From Candidatus Borkfalkia excrementavium (lineage in GTDB: Bacteria; Bacillota; Clostridia; Christensenellales; Borkfalkiaceae): a DNA stretch of 64,000 bases. A program made the position numbers and the translations under genes. The DNA lies in assembly GCA_019115945.1 (NCBI GenBank), contig DXCO01000037.1, forward strand, positions 62,001 to 126,000, given 5' to 3'. Below the pieces are notes generated by a model. That model worked only from the letters and a program-made list of their open reading frames with translations, was not told where the DNA came from and did not search any database. Below are positions 1-8,162 of the stretch, in pieces (within the stretch, counting starts at the first letter, position 1; each line of letters opens with the position of its first letter).

Positions 1-380
1 TCTCCGAAAGTTTCGAGTTTGCGGAAAAGATCACTCTGGGCGAAGAGATCACTCTGCCTTCCGTCACCGCGACGGATGACATCTCGCAGAATCTGACCGT
101 CAGCCTGAAGATCACGCTCGACGGGCAGGAAGTTGCCTATACGGGCACCGCGTTCAAACCCGAACAGGCGGGTACCTACACCTTCGAGTGGACGGTTTCC
201 GACGCGGCGGGCAATTCTGATAAAGTCACAAAAACGCTCGTCGTCAGCGAACCTGAGGACAACAACAATACCTGGATCTGGATCGTCGTCGGCGTTGTTG
301 CCGCCGTCGTCGTGATCGGCGCCGTGGTTGCGGTCGTTGTCGTTAAAAAGAAAAAGAACAATAACAACACGCGGGCATAA
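1..380 (+). CDS. C-terminal end of a membrane-anchored surface protein (partial)
   Basis: An open frame runs in from the left edge and stops at 378-380. About 125 residues are visible. They read as the end of an extracellular beta-sandwich (Ig/HYR-like) repeat, with the pattern GTAFKPEQAGTYTFEWTVSD, a short acidic and Asn-rich linker (EPEDNNNT), one strongly hydrophobic valine/alanine-rich membrane helix starting WIWIVVG, and a basic tail (KKKKNNNNTRA). This is the layout of a protein anchored by a C-terminal transmembrane helix with its bulk outside the cell; no LPXTG motif is present. Its substrate or partner cannot be inferred because the N-terminus is outside the window. A GC-rich terminator hairpin follows directly. 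Confidence 0.75.
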   Translation, partial: SESFEFAEKITLGEEITLPSVTATDDISQNLTVSLKITLDGQEVAYTGTAFKPEQAGTYTFEWTVSDAAGNSDKVTKTLVVSEPEDNNNTWIWIVVGVVAAVVVIGAVVAVVVVKKKKNNNNTRA

Positions 381-406
381 AAAACCTGATTAGAACTGTC
401 CGAAGG

Positions 407-431
407 GGCGGCGCGGTTTCGCGCCGCCTTT
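407..431 (+). terminator. Intrinsic terminator of the partial surface-protein gene
   Basis: A perfect 9-bp GC stem (407-415 with 420-428) has a 4-base loop and is followed by only three T residues. It ends about 30 bases before the next start codon, so it separates the surface-protein gene from the isomerase-like gene, perhaps leakily. Confidence 0.6.
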
Positions 432-459
432 CGCAGGGCAGACATGCGGAGGATCGATT

Positions 460-1263
460 ATGTACAGGCTCAGGCTGGGAAGCAGCATCAAATTTTCCGA
501 TACTGATTTTTACGAAAAACTTGCCGAAGCAAAAACGCTCGGCTTTGACGCGGTCGATTTCGATATCGCGGGCTTTTGCGACGAGCGCGAAAAAGAGATC
601 GAAAACTACAAACACCTTGCCGAGGGGCTTGCGGCTGTCAAAAACAGCGGTCTGTTCCTCAACGGCGTGCACCTTTCTTTCGGCGTAGACTGGAATTTTG
701 CCAATCCCGACGACGGGATACGCCTTGCGGCCGTCGCGCGCGCAAAGGAAGTGTTCGACGTCGTCGACCCCTTTTCGCCCTTCTGCTATATTTTTCACGG
801 GAGCCTCGAACCCATTCCCGACGAGCAGAGGGTGCTTTTTCTCGGCGCTCTGAAAAAGTCGCTCAAAGATCTCAGGCCGCTCACGAAAACGCGCCTCTGT
901 ATCGAAAATCTGCCCCGCACCTGTCTTCTGAATACCGCGAAAGAGGCGTGCGAGGTCGTAGACGGGGCGCAGGGCATCGATATTTGTGCAGACGTCAATC
1001 ATTTTTTGCAGGAAAAGACGGAGGATGCGCTTTTAGTTATGGGCGCGCGCGTCAAAACGCTGCATATCTCCGATTGCGACTACGTGAACGAGCGGCACTG
1101 GATGCCGCTGAAAGGCAAAATCGATTGGATGAAAGTGATCGGCTCGCTGGAAAAGATCGGGTACGGCGGCGTTTTCAATTACGAAACGGTCGGCGCATCC
1201 CTGCGCGAGATCAAAGAAAATTACGAAAAACTTTTCGCCATGTACAACGCCGCGCAAAACTGA
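460..1263 (+). CDS. Sugar phosphate isomerase/epimerase-like TIM-barrel protein
   Basis: 267 residues, the usual length of the AP-endonuclease-2 / xylose-isomerase-like family. The metal-binding residues expected of this fold are visible in order: Glu149 (CIENLP), Asp178 and His181 (ADVNHFL), His202 and Asp205 (LHISDCD) and Glu242 (NYETVG). His113 lies in a FHGS strand. Family members interconvert sugars or sugar phosphates, or cleave abasic DNA. The absence of the longer endonuclease IV zinc set and the LHISD pattern favour a sugar isomerase/epimerase. The start ATG has an AGCGGAGGA-like ribosome site (ATGCGGAGGATCG) just upstream. It lies alone between two terminators, so the substrate is unknown. 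Confidence 0.75.
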   Translation: MYRLRLGSSIKFSDTDFYEKLAEAKTLGFDAVDFDIAGFCDEREKEIENYKHLAEGLAAVKNSGLFLNGVHLSFGVDWNFANPDDGIRLAAVARAKEVFDVVDPFSPFCYIFHGSLEPIPDEQRVLFLGALKKSLKDLRPLTKTRLCIENLPRTCLLNTAKEACEVVDGAQGIDICADVNHFLQEKTEDALLVMGARVKTLHISDCDYVNERHWMPLKGKIDWMKVIGSLEKIGYGGVFNYETVGASLREIKENYEKLFAMYNAAQN

Positions 1264-1282
1264 CGGCGGCAGAGCGGACAAA

Positions 1283-1322
1283 AAGCGGGAGCAGGGCACA
1301 AAAATACCTTGCTCCCGCTTTT
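1283..1322 (+). terminator. Intrinsic terminator after the isomerase-like gene
   Basis: A near-perfect 14-bp inverted repeat (1283-1296 with 1307-1320) is followed by TTTT. The rest of the 312-bp gap to 1575 holds the natA promoter and no recognisable gene. Confidence 0.75.
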
Positions 1323-1433
1323 GCCTTCTGTCATTACTCGCTGCCCCGTTCCCGCTTTTGCGTATGCAAATCCGTTTTTAACAAGCGGCGCGCAGGATCC
1401 GCCAAAAAAGCCGTATTTTGTGTGCAAAAAAAC

Positions 1434-1460
1434 TTGACGGGGGGGGGTATGGTTTATAAT
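1434..1460 (+). promoter_or_regulatory. Promoter of the natAB-like operon, with G9 in the spacer
   Basis: TTGACG (1434-1439) and a perfect TATAAT (1455-1460) are separated by only 15 bases. The spacer begins with part of an uninterrupted run of nine G (1439-1447). A 15-base spacer is shorter than the 17-base optimum, so gain of G residues by slippage would be expected to strengthen the promoter. Confidence 0.65.
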
Positions 1461-1575
1461 GGATCTGTTCGGTCGGCGCAGGCAGAAAAATCCCGCTTGC
1501 GCCGCACGAACGCTTGACAGCGCGCCCGCCGATAGATTATGATAGACGGCGGAAATCATTCGGTTAAGGAGTATT

Positions 1576-2349
1576 ATGCAGGACATTATCCGCGCGGAAA
1601 ACGTGCGCAAGACGTTCAACCTGTCGCGAAAACAGCAAAAGATAGAAAAGAGCCCCGCGAACAAAAAAGTCGCGCTCGACGGGCTTTCCTTTACCGCAAG
1701 GGAAGGGGAGATCTACGGGCTTTTGGGGCCCAACGGTGCGGGCAAAACGACGATGCTCCGCATTCTTGCCACGCTCATCAAGGCGGATGCGGGCGATGCG
1801 TTCGTAGCCGGGCACTCCGTTTCGAAAGAGCCGGACAAAGTGCGCGCCTCCATCGGCTTTCTCACGAGCGAACTCAAACTGGAAGACTTTTTTACGCCCG
1901 CCTATCTTTTCGGCTTTTTCGGCCGGCTGCACGGGCTGTCGGACGAGGCGATCCGTCGGCGGCAGGACGATCTTTTCGGAAAATTCGGCATAGACCGCTT
2001 TGCGGAAGTGCGCGTGCGGGACCTCTCTACGGGCATGAAGCAAAAGGTCTCTCTCGTCATTTCCGTCGTGCACGATCCCGCCGTCATCGTGTTCGACGAG
2101 CCTACGAACGGGCTCGACGTTCTGACTGCGCGCGTCGTCACCGATTTTTTGGCGGAACTTAAATCGCAGGGGAAAAGCGTGGTCGTCTCCACGCATATTT
2201 TCTCCCTCGTCGAAAAACTGTGCGACCGCGTAGGCATCATCATCGGCGGCAGAATGGCGGCGGAGGGCACTTTGGCGGAAATTTCGGGCGGAAAATCTTT
2301 GGAAGACGCCTTTTTTGACTTGTACGAAAGGACGGTGGGCGGCCTATGA
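1576..2349 (+). CDS. ABC transporter ATP-binding protein, NatA-like
   Basis: 257 residues with all ABC ATPase motifs: Walker A GPNGAGKT (51-58), signature LSTGMKQK (150-157) and Walker B VIVFDEP (170-176), then the switch histidine in VVSTHIF. The 25-residue basic insert after the first strand is typical of the NatA/CcmA-type subfamily. It energises the permease encoded by the next gene, whose ATG overlaps this stop (ATGA). The pair resembles NatA/NatB sodium or drug efflux systems. The start has a good AAGGAG site. Expression probably comes from the unusual G9 promoter upstream. Confidence 0.85.
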   Translation: MQDIIRAENVRKTFNLSRKQQKIEKSPANKKVALDGLSFTAREGEIYGLLGPNGAGKTTMLRILATLIKADAGDAFVAGHSVSKEPDKVRASIGFLTSELKLEDFFTPAYLFGFFGRLHGLSDEAIRRRQDDLFGKFGIDRFAEVRVRDLSTGMKQKVSLVISVVHDPAVIVFDEPTNGLDVLTARVVTDFLAELKSQGKSVVVSTHIFSLVEKLCDRVGIIIGGRMAAEGTLAEISGGKSLEDAFFDLYERTVGGL

Positions 2350-3506
2350 AAAATATTCTGACGATCATGAAAAAAGAGTTTGCCCGCTTTTTCAAGGACA
2401 GGCGGCTCGTGCTCGGCACGCTGATTTTGCCGGGGCTTCTCATATTTGTGCTCTATACGCTCATCGGCACCGCCTTTGCGGACGGAAACGAGCGGTATAC
2501 GGCAAAGGTGATCAACCCGTCGCAGCAATTTTCCGTTGCCGTCGGCGCGGGTGGCGAAGACGCGGCCATGACCCTCGTTACGGCAGACGTATCCGAAAAA
2601 GAGGACGCAATAGGGGAGATCAGAGAGGGAAGCCTCGATCTTCTCATCGTGTTTCCCGAAAATTTCGACGGACTGCTCGCTGCGGGCGAAACGGACGCGC
2701 CGCCCAACGTGGAGATCTATTACGACTCCGCGTCCTCCTCTTCACTTTCGGCGTACGGCCTTGCCGTCAGTGCGCTGGATCTGCTGGAAGATATGGCGTC
2801 CAATCTCTTTAACGTAAACTTCGGCGCGGGCGGAGATCTTTCCACCGCGCAGGAGGCTGCCGCATCCTATTATGCGATGCTGCTGCCCTTTCTGATCCTC
2901 ACCTTCCTTTACAGCGGATGCATGGGCATCGCGCCCGAATCCATTGCAGGGGAAAAGGAGCGCGGCACGATCGCGACCCTTCTGGTCACGCCCGTCAGGC
3001 GCGGTCAGTTGGTCATCGGCAAAGTCATCTCTTTGTCGGTACTTGCAACGCTGTCCGCCGTCAGTTCGTTTATAGGCACTTTCCTTTCTCTGCCCAAACT
3101 GATGGGCGGCAGCATTGCGGATACGATCGGCAGTTATTCCGTGGGCCAGTACTTCGCGCTTTTTGCGGTCATGGTCACGGCGGTGCTTTTGATCGTTTCG
3201 CTCATTTCCATCATTTCTTCCTTTGCCAAGAGCGTAAAAGAGGCGACTTCCTTTTCCGTGCCGCTGATGATCGTCGTCATGCTCGTCGGGCTTTCTACCA
3301 TGCTCTTTACCGTCGGCCCGTCCGCGCATGCGGCGTTTCTGATCCCCATTTTCAACTGCGTGCAGGTGATGGCGGAAATTTTCTCGTCCGGGTTCGTGTT
3401 CGTCAATTTCCTGATCACCGTACTCAGCAATCTCGTCTATATCGTTCTGCTCGTCTTTTTGCTCACGAAAATGTTCAACAGCGAAAAGGTCATTTTCAAC
3501 AACTGA
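2346..3506 (+). CDS. ABC-2 type permease, NatB-like
   Basis: 386 residues. An N-terminal membrane helix (about 22-44) follows the amphipathic start MKNILTIMKKEFARFFKDRR, which is typical of NatB/YhaP permeases. Next comes a roughly 130-residue extracytoplasmic domain and then five or six C-terminal membrane helices from about residue 178 onward, with the conserved GEKERGT motif on the first cytoplasmic loop. It forms the membrane channel for the NatA-like ATPase and is translationally coupled to it by a 4-base overlap. The exported substrate (Na+, drug or peptide) cannot be told from sequence. Confidence 0.85.
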   Translation: MKNILTIMKKEFARFFKDRRLVLGTLILPGLLIFVLYTLIGTAFADGNERYTAKVINPSQQFSVAVGAGGEDAAMTLVTADVSEKEDAIGEIREGSLDLLIVFPENFDGLLAAGETDAPPNVEIYYDSASSSSLSAYGLAVSALDLLEDMASNLFNVNFGAGGDLSTAQEAAASYYAMLLPFLILTFLYSGCMGIAPESIAGEKERGTIATLLVTPVRRGQLVIGKVISLSVLATLSAVSSFIGTFLSLPKLMGGSIADTIGSYSVGQYFALFAVMVTAVLLIVSLISIISSFAKSVKEATSFSVPLMIVVMLVGLSTMLFTVGPSAHAAFLIPIFNCVQVMAEIFSSGFVFVNFLITVLSNLVYIVLLVFLLTKMFNSEKVIFNN

Positions 3507-3564
3507 TTTTCATGCGGCACGCCTGTCTCCCGTAAAATATTTATGTACGGGAAGGCGTTCCTCA

Positions 3565-3598
3565 AAAAAGCGCCCCGAACGTATTCGGGGCGCTTTTT
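3565..3598. terminator. Bidirectional terminator between convergent genes
   Basis: A 10-bp GC stem (3570-3579 with 3584-3593) is flanked by A5 on the left and T5 on the right. It can therefore end transcription of the natB-like gene on the plus strand and the amidase-like gene on the minus strand. Confidence 0.85.
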
Positions 3599-3632
3599 GC
3601 GCCTTCAATAAAATATATCGCCGCAAACGGGG

Positions 3633-4121
3633 TCAGTCCTCCGTTCTCACGCCTTCGATGTGCAAAAAACGCGCTTTTTCAAAGACGTACGAGGTCAGCG
3701 GTTTGTCGAATGCGTCGTAAGAATGCGCCGCCACGAGGGGCAGACCGAACAGGAATCCGGTTACGATGCAGGTATGGTAAAAATCGCCCGTTTCCCGCCC
3801 CAGTTGTATCACGTCGCCGAGCGCGAGCGAACGCATGTCCGTTTCCGCGGCGAACGGCCCCATACCCCGGTTTTGCGTCAGAAAATTATAAAAAAACTCC
3901 ACACCCGTCCAGGACGCCGTGCGTTCGTTCGCGCTCTTGTAAAACCAGCCGGTAACGGGCGTGAAATTCATGACGCCGCTGCCGGCAAACAGGCATTGCG
4001 ACACAAAATTCGTGCAGTCTCCGCCGATCCCGGAAAAATCGTAATAGGCGGGGTTGCGGCGGAACGCCCAAAGTTTCGCATAACGCACCGCCGCGTTTGC
4101 GTCATAAAATGCGGTCTTCAT
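3633..4121 (-). CDS. Amidase-domain (Amidase_6-like) protein
   Basis: 162 residues matching the putative amidase domain of PF12671. The tyrosine-rich N-terminus (AVRYAKLWAFRRNPAYYDF) leads to GGDCTNFVSQCL, whose Cys is the presumed nucleophile, and later come DVIQLG and FYHTCIVTG with the presumed catalytic His. In this family the domain often sits at the C-terminus of secreted or spore-cortex proteins. Here it stands alone, with no signal peptide or membrane helix, so it probably acts in the cytoplasm or is released at mother-cell lysis. The substrate, possibly peptidoglycan peptides, is an inference. It lies downstream of argH on the same strand but behind a terminator. Confidence 0.75.
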   Translation of the reverse strand: MKTAFYDANAAVRYAKLWAFRRNPAYYDFSGIGGDCTNFVSQCLFAGSGVMNFTPVTGWFYKSANERTASWTGVEFFYNFLTQNRGMGPFAAETDMRSLALGDVIQLGRETGDFYHTCIVTGFLFGLPLVAAHSYDAFDKPLTSYVFEKARFLHIEGVRTED

Positions 4122-4191
4122 ACCGCATTCTATTCCGATGCATGTCGGAAATGTGCGAGGCGGGAAGCGTAAATAGCATGATTCACCGCTG

Positions 4192-4231
4192 AAAAAATAA
4201 AATCGGGAAACGGCAGGGGCCGTTTCCCGAT
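4192..4231 (-). terminator. Intrinsic terminator of argH
   Basis: A perfect 13-bp stem (4202-4214 with 4219-4231) is followed on the minus strand by a T-rich tract (the A-rich run 4192-4200 on the plus strand). Confidence 0.8.
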
Positions 4232-4249
4232 CGGTTGTTTTTCAGAGCG

Positions 4250-5632
4250 TCAGTCTTTGAACATCCTGTTGAGCCGTCTCGTGATGGAGCGGATATTTTC
4301 GCGCACGGCGCTCCTTGCGGATCCGCCGATCATCTTTCTCGCCTCGACGGACTTGTTCACCTTCACGCGCTGGAGGATCTCCTCGTCGAAGAGAGAGGAA
4401 AAACTCTGGTACACGAACAGATCAAGTTTGTCGAGCGTCTTGTTGTTCTCGATGCAGTAGCGCACGATCTGCCCCGTAACGGCATGCGCGTCGCGGAAGG
4501 CCATGCCTTTCTGCACAAGGTAATCCGCCACGTCCGTCGCGGTAGAGAATCCGCCGCCCGCCGCAAAGCGCATCTTGCGGGTGTCGAAAGAGATATTCTG
4601 CAAAAGTTCGGTAAATATGGTCAGGCAACCGAGCACCGTTTCTTCCGCGTCGAAGAGCGCCTCTTTGTCTTCCTGCAGATCGTTGTTGTAAGAGGTGGGG
4701 ATCCCTTTGATGACGGTCAGAATCGCCGTCAGGTCGCCGTACACTCTGCCCGTCTTGCCGCGGATGAGTTCGGGGATGTCGGGGTTTTTCTTCTGCGGCA
4801 TGATGGAAGAGCCGGTGGAATAATTGTCCGCAATGTCAATGAATCCGAATTCGTCCGTCGAATAGATGATGAGGTCTTCGCAGAATCTGGACAGGTGAGA
4901 CATCAGGGTCGAGCAGCAGAAAATGTATTCCGCCACGAAATCCCTGTCGGATACCGCGTCGATGGAGTTTTGCGAGATCTCCGAAAAGGAGAGAAGGCTC
5001 GCGGTCATGCGCCTGTCGATGGGGAAGTCCGTTCCCGCAAGCGCGCAACTGCCGAGCGGCATCACGTCCGTGCGCTTATAGCAATCGGTAAAGCGTTCCA
5101 GATCGCGCAGGAACATTTCGCTGTATGCATTGATATATTGCGCGACGGATATCGGCTGCGCCTTGCGCATGTGCGTATAACCGGGCATGATGAACTGCAC
5201 GTTGTTGTTTGCGATCTCCAAAAGGGTCGTGATGAGCGATTTGATATGGTTGCTCACGTTTACGATGCTGTCCTTAACGTACAGCCGCATATCCGTGGCG
5301 ACCTGATCGTTGCGCGAACGGGCGGTGTGCATTTTTTTGCCTTTGACCCCGATCCGTTTGACGAGTTCGTTTTCCACGAACGTATGGATATCTTCCGCGC
5401 CCTCGATGGGGAGGTTGCCCTTTTCTATATCCGCAAGGATATTGACCAGCGCGTCGCTGATCGCTTCCGCTTCGTCCTTTGGTATGATCTGCGTTTCGCC
5501 GAGCATTTTGACGTGCGCGATGCTTGCCAGAATGTCATGCCAGTACAGTTTGTAGTCGAAAGACAGCGACTGGTTGAAATCGTCGGCGTTTTTCGCGCTC
5601 GGTTCGGTGAATCTTCCTTCCCACAGTTTCAT
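4250..5632 (-). CDS. argH: Argininosuccinate lyase
   Basis: 460 residues, full length for the fumarase/aspartase superfamily. It cleaves argininosuccinate to arginine and fumarate, the last step of arginine synthesis. The signature GSSIMPQKKNPD (274-285) carries the catalytic serine loop. TARSRNDQVATD (103-114) and GYTHMRKAQP (151-160, with the general-base His154) are intact. No argG lies nearby, so the gene is transcribed on its own. It has a consensus minus-strand promoter and an imperfect palindrome between promoter and start that could bind an arginine repressor-type protein. The start has an AGAAGGA ribosome site. Confidence 0.95.
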   Translation of the reverse strand: MKLWEGRFTEPSAKNADDFNQSLSFDYKLYWHDILASIAHVKMLGETQIIPKDEAEAISDALVNILADIEKGNLPIEGAEDIHTFVENELVKRIGVKGKKMHTARSRNDQVATDMRLYVKDSIVNVSNHIKSLITTLLEIANNNVQFIMPGYTHMRKAQPISVAQYINAYSEMFLRDLERFTDCYKRTDVMPLGSCALAGTDFPIDRRMTASLLSFSEISQNSIDAVSDRDFVAEYIFCCSTLMSHLSRFCEDLIIYSTDEFGFIDIADNYSTGSSIMPQKKNPDIPELIRGKTGRVYGDLTAILTVIKGIPTSYNNDLQEDKEALFDAEETVLGCLTIFTELLQNISFDTRKMRFAAGGGFSTATDVADYLVQKGMAFRDAHAVTGQIVRYCIENNKTLDKLDLFVYQSFSSLFDEEILQRVKVNKSVEARKMIGGSARSAVRENIRSITRRLNRMFKD

Positions 5633-5656
5633 AGAATCCTTCTCCGTGATTTTTTT

Positions 5657-5676
5657 AAGTCGATTTTAATTGACTT
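5657..5676. promoter_or_regulatory. Imperfect palindrome in the argH leader (candidate operator)
   Basis: A 20-bp inverted repeat, AAGTCGATTTTAATTGACTT, with 8 of 10 positions paired, lies between the argH promoter and start codon, about 25 bases from the ATG. Its AT-rich core resembles ArgR/AhrC-type boxes only loosely. Confidence 0.4.
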
Positions 5677-5760
5677 ATTGCGCCGAAACCCTTAAAATAA
5701 TGGGTATGGAAGCCGCGGTTTTTCCGCCGCGCGCCTCCGTTTCGGGCTCATGTCCCTTCT

Positions 5761-5789
5761 ATTGTAATACATTCGGTAAAAAAATTCAA
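5761..5789 (-). promoter_or_regulatory. argH promoter
   Basis: Read on the minus strand: TTGAAT (5784-5789), a 17-base spacer, then TACAAT (5761-5766). It is back to back with ruvC, whose own candidate -10 TATAAT lies at 5806-5811. Confidence 0.7.
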
Positions 5790-5825
5790 GTTATTTTATA
5801 AATTTTATAATAAAGAGAGAAAAAT

Positions 5826-6320
5826 TTGATTATTCTGGGGATCGACCCGGGCCTTGCCACGCTCGGCTACGGGGTTTTGCATAAGGATAAAAACGGAAAC
5901 GTCTCCGCGCAGGATTACGGCGTCGTGCTCACGCCCAAAGAAGAGCGTCTGCCCGTGCGCCTTGCCATGCTCGAGGAGGGCATCGGGAAAATTCTCGATA
6001 AATTTTCGCCCGACGAGGTCGCCGTCGAGGAACTGTTTTTCAGTAAAAACGTGACGACGGGCATCGCCGTCGCGCATGCGCGCGGCGTCGCGCTTTTAAC
6101 CTGCGTCAAGCGCTGCGGCAGGCTGTTCGAGTACACCCCCATGCAGATCAAGCAGGCGCTCACCGGATACGGCGGCGCGGACAAGCGGCAGATCCAGCAG
6201 GTGACGGCAAATCTTCTGCACCTGAAAGGGATCCCCCGTCCGGACGACGCGGCCGACGCGCTCGCCGTCGCGCTGTGTCATTCCTTTACGTCGCGGCTTT
6301 CCGCCCTGTACAGTATCTGA
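5826..6320 (+). CDS. ruvC: Holliday junction endonuclease RuvC
   Basis: 164 residues. It resolves Holliday junctions made by RuvAB during recombination. The RNase H-fold acidic residues are visible: Asp7 in MIILGIDPG, Glu68 in VAVEELFF, and Asp141/Asp144 in RPDDAADALAVA. The start is TTG. No ATG gives the conserved N-terminus, and the upstream AAAGAGAGA is a weak ribosome site. First gene of ruvC-ruvA-ruvB. A TATAAT at 5806-5811 is the likely -10. Confidence 0.93.
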   Translation: MIILGIDPGLATLGYGVLHKDKNGNVSAQDYGVVLTPKEERLPVRLAMLEEGIGKILDKFSPDEVAVEELFFSKNVTTGIAVAHARGVALLTCVKRCGRLFEYTPMQIKQALTGYGGADKRQIQQVTANLLHLKGIPRPDDAADALAVALCHSFTSRLSALYSI

Positions 6321-6346
6321 TTTTCCGTCCGTTACGGAGGTTTCTG

Positions 6347-6940
6347 ATGATCGGTTATTTGAAAGGAAAAGTATTATATTCGGACGCCGGCACGATCGTG
6401 CTCGAAACGGGCGGCGTCGGCTACGAAGTGCAGTGCTCGGGCGCGGCGTTTGCCAAACTCGTGACCGACGGGGCGGGGGAACTTTATACCTACCTGCAGG
6501 TGCGCGAAGACGGCGTATCGCTGTTCGGTTTCGTCTCCATGGAGGAGAAGAATATGTTCCTCAAACTCATCTCCGTTTCCGGCGTAGGGCCGAAAATGGG
6601 GATCGGGATCCTCTCGTCCATGAACGTGGGAGAACTTGCGGCGGCGATTGCCTCTTCCGACGTCAAAATGCTGAGCACCGTAAAGGGGCTGGGCAAAAAG
6701 ACGGCGGAGCGCATCGTATTGGAACTGCGCGAAAAAGTTTCCGCCGCGGCGCTGCCGTCTGCGGGGGCGGTGCAGGATATGCCGGCGGAAAAGGTGACGG
6801 ACAGGGAAGAGGACGCGATCGTCGGCCTCATGTCCCTCGGATATACGAGAAACGAAAGTCTGCGTGCGGTGCGCCGCGCGGTGGAAGGCGGCGCGGCCAG
6901 CGTGGAAGAGATCGTCATGTCCGCCCTGAAAAATATGTAA
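6347..6940 (+). CDS. ruvA: Holliday junction DNA-binding subunit RuvA
   Basis: 197 residues, starting at the ATG preceded by TTACGGAGG. Upstream in-frame codons belong to the intergenic region. The N-terminal OB domain begins MIGYLKGKV, the central helix-hairpin-helix pair contains VSGVGPKMGIGIL and VKGLGKKTAERIVLELR, and the C-terminal UBA-like domain (EDAIVGLMSLGYTRNES) binds RuvB. The RuvA tetramer holds the four-way junction while RuvB pumps DNA. It lies 26 bases after ruvC and is co-transcribed with it. Confidence 0.95.
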   Translation: MIGYLKGKVLYSDAGTIVLETGGVGYEVQCSGAAFAKLVTDGAGELYTYLQVREDGVSLFGFVSMEEKNMFLKLISVSGVGPKMGIGILSSMNVGELAAAIASSDVKMLSTVKGLGKKTAERIVLELREKVSAAALPSAGAVQDMPAEKVTDREEDAIVGLMSLGYTRNESLRAVRRAVEGGAASVEEIVMSALKNM

Positions 6941-6973
6941 AGCGCAAAAAAGGTTGCGCATTCGGTCAAAGAT

Positions 6974-8026
6974 ATGGATTTTGAAGAGGAATTTGAAAAC
7001 GAAAGGCTCGTGATGAGCACGAAGGGAGAATTCGACGCGGAAGAAAACGTCCTGCGCCCCAAAACGATGCGCGATTACGTCGGGCAGAGCAAGGTGAAGG
7101 AAAATCTGAACGTGTATATTTCCTCCGCAAAGATGCGCGGCGAGCCGCTCGATCACGTGCTGTTATACGGCCCTCCAGGGCTGGGCAAAACGACGCTCGC
7201 GCACATCATCGCCAACGAATTGGGGGTGCAGATCCGCCTTACGAGCGGCCCCGCCATCGAACGGAGCGGCGACCTCGCGGCGATCCTGACCAACCTGAAC
7301 GAAGGGGACGTCCTCTTTATCGACGAGATCCACCGGCTCAACCGCTCGGTGGAAGAGATCTTATATTCCGCGATGGAAGATTACGCGCTGGATATTATCG
7401 TGGGAAAGGGGCCTTCCGCGCGCAATATCCGCTTTTCGCTGAAAAAATTCACGCTCGTCGGCGCAACGACCAAGGCGGGCATGCTTGCGTCTCCTCTGCG
7501 CGACCGTTTCGGGGTCATGTGCCGTCTCGAAATGTATACGCCCGCGGAACTCGCCGAGATCGTAACGCGCTCGGCAAAAACGCTGGGGATCGGCATCGAT
7601 CCGAAAGCGGCGGAGGAGATCGCGCGCCGTTCGCGCGGCACGCCGAGAGTCGCAAACCGCCTTTTGAAGCGGGTGCGCGACTTTTCCGCGGTCAAGGGCA
7701 ACGAGATCGTATCTTTTGAAGACGCGCGTTACGCGCTCAAAAAAATGGATATCGACGATCTGGGGCTGGACGAAACGGACAGGGGGATTCTGCGCGCGCT
7801 CATCGAAAAATTCAACGGCGGCCCCGCGGGGCTTGAAACGCTGGCCGCCACCATCAACGATGACGCCAACACCATCGAAGACGTGTACGAGCCGTATCTT
7901 ATGCAACTCGGCTTTATCGCGCGCACGCCGCGCGGCAGGGTCTGTCTGAAGGGCGGTTACGAGCACATGGGCGTGAAGATGAGCGAAAAGCAAAAGGCGC
8001 AGATTTCCATGTTCGACAAAGACTGA
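6974..8026 (+). CDS. ruvB: Holliday junction branch-migration ATPase RuvB
   Basis: 350 residues. AAA+ ATPase with Walker A GPPGLGKT (66-73), Walker B FIDEIH (115-120), sensor 1 GATTKAG and arginine finger region [10 protein letters not shown]-terminal winged helix ([16 protein letters not shown] onward) follows. It drives branch migration with RuvA. The start at [13 protein letters not shown] is kept because ERLV matches the usual RuvB N-terminus; an ATG at 7013 is an alternative. It ends the ruvCAB operon. Confidence 0.95.
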   Translation: MDFEEEFENERLVMSTKGEFDAEENVLRPKTMRDYVGQSKVKENLNVYISSAKMRGEPLDHVLLYGPPGLGKTTLAHIIANELGVQIRLTSGPAIERSGDLAAILTNLNEGDVLFIDEIHRLNRSVEEILYSAMEDYALDIIVGKGPSARNIRFSLKKFTLVGATTKAGMLASPLRDRFGVMCRLEMYTPAELAEIVTRSAKTLGIGIDPKAAEEIARRSRGTPRVANRLLKRVRDFSAVKGNEIVSFEDARYALKKMDIDDLGLDETDRGILRALIEKFNGGPAGLETLAATINDDANTIEDVYEPYLMQLGFIARTPRGRVCLKGGYEHMGVKMSEKQKAQISMFDKD

Positions 8027-8111
8027 TTTTACCGCATAACATTATTTTGAAAAACCCGTATTCGGGAGCGATACTGCTAAAGCACATCTTCCGTGTCGGC
8101 TTTTAGAGAAT

Positions 8112-8136
8112 AAAAAAAGCCTCACAAAAGTGAGGC
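8112..8136 (-). terminator. Terminator of the coiled-coil lipoprotein gene
   Basis: Read on the minus strand, a 7-bp stem GCCTCAC/GTGAGGC with a 4-base loop is followed by seven T. Confidence 0.75.
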
Positions 8137-8162
8137 AAAATATAAAGATGAGGAAATTGGTT

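Noticed and set aside
576-1517. Long arginine-rich open frame overlapping the isomerase-like gene
   Set aside because: It is out of frame with a gene that has clear family motifs, shows the Arg-rich composition of a shadow frame in GC-rich DNA, and has no ribosome site.
4235-5695. 486-codon open frame opposite argH
   Set aside because: Entirely antisense to argH, which has all catalytic motifs; the translated product is His/Arg/Val-rich shadow sequence.
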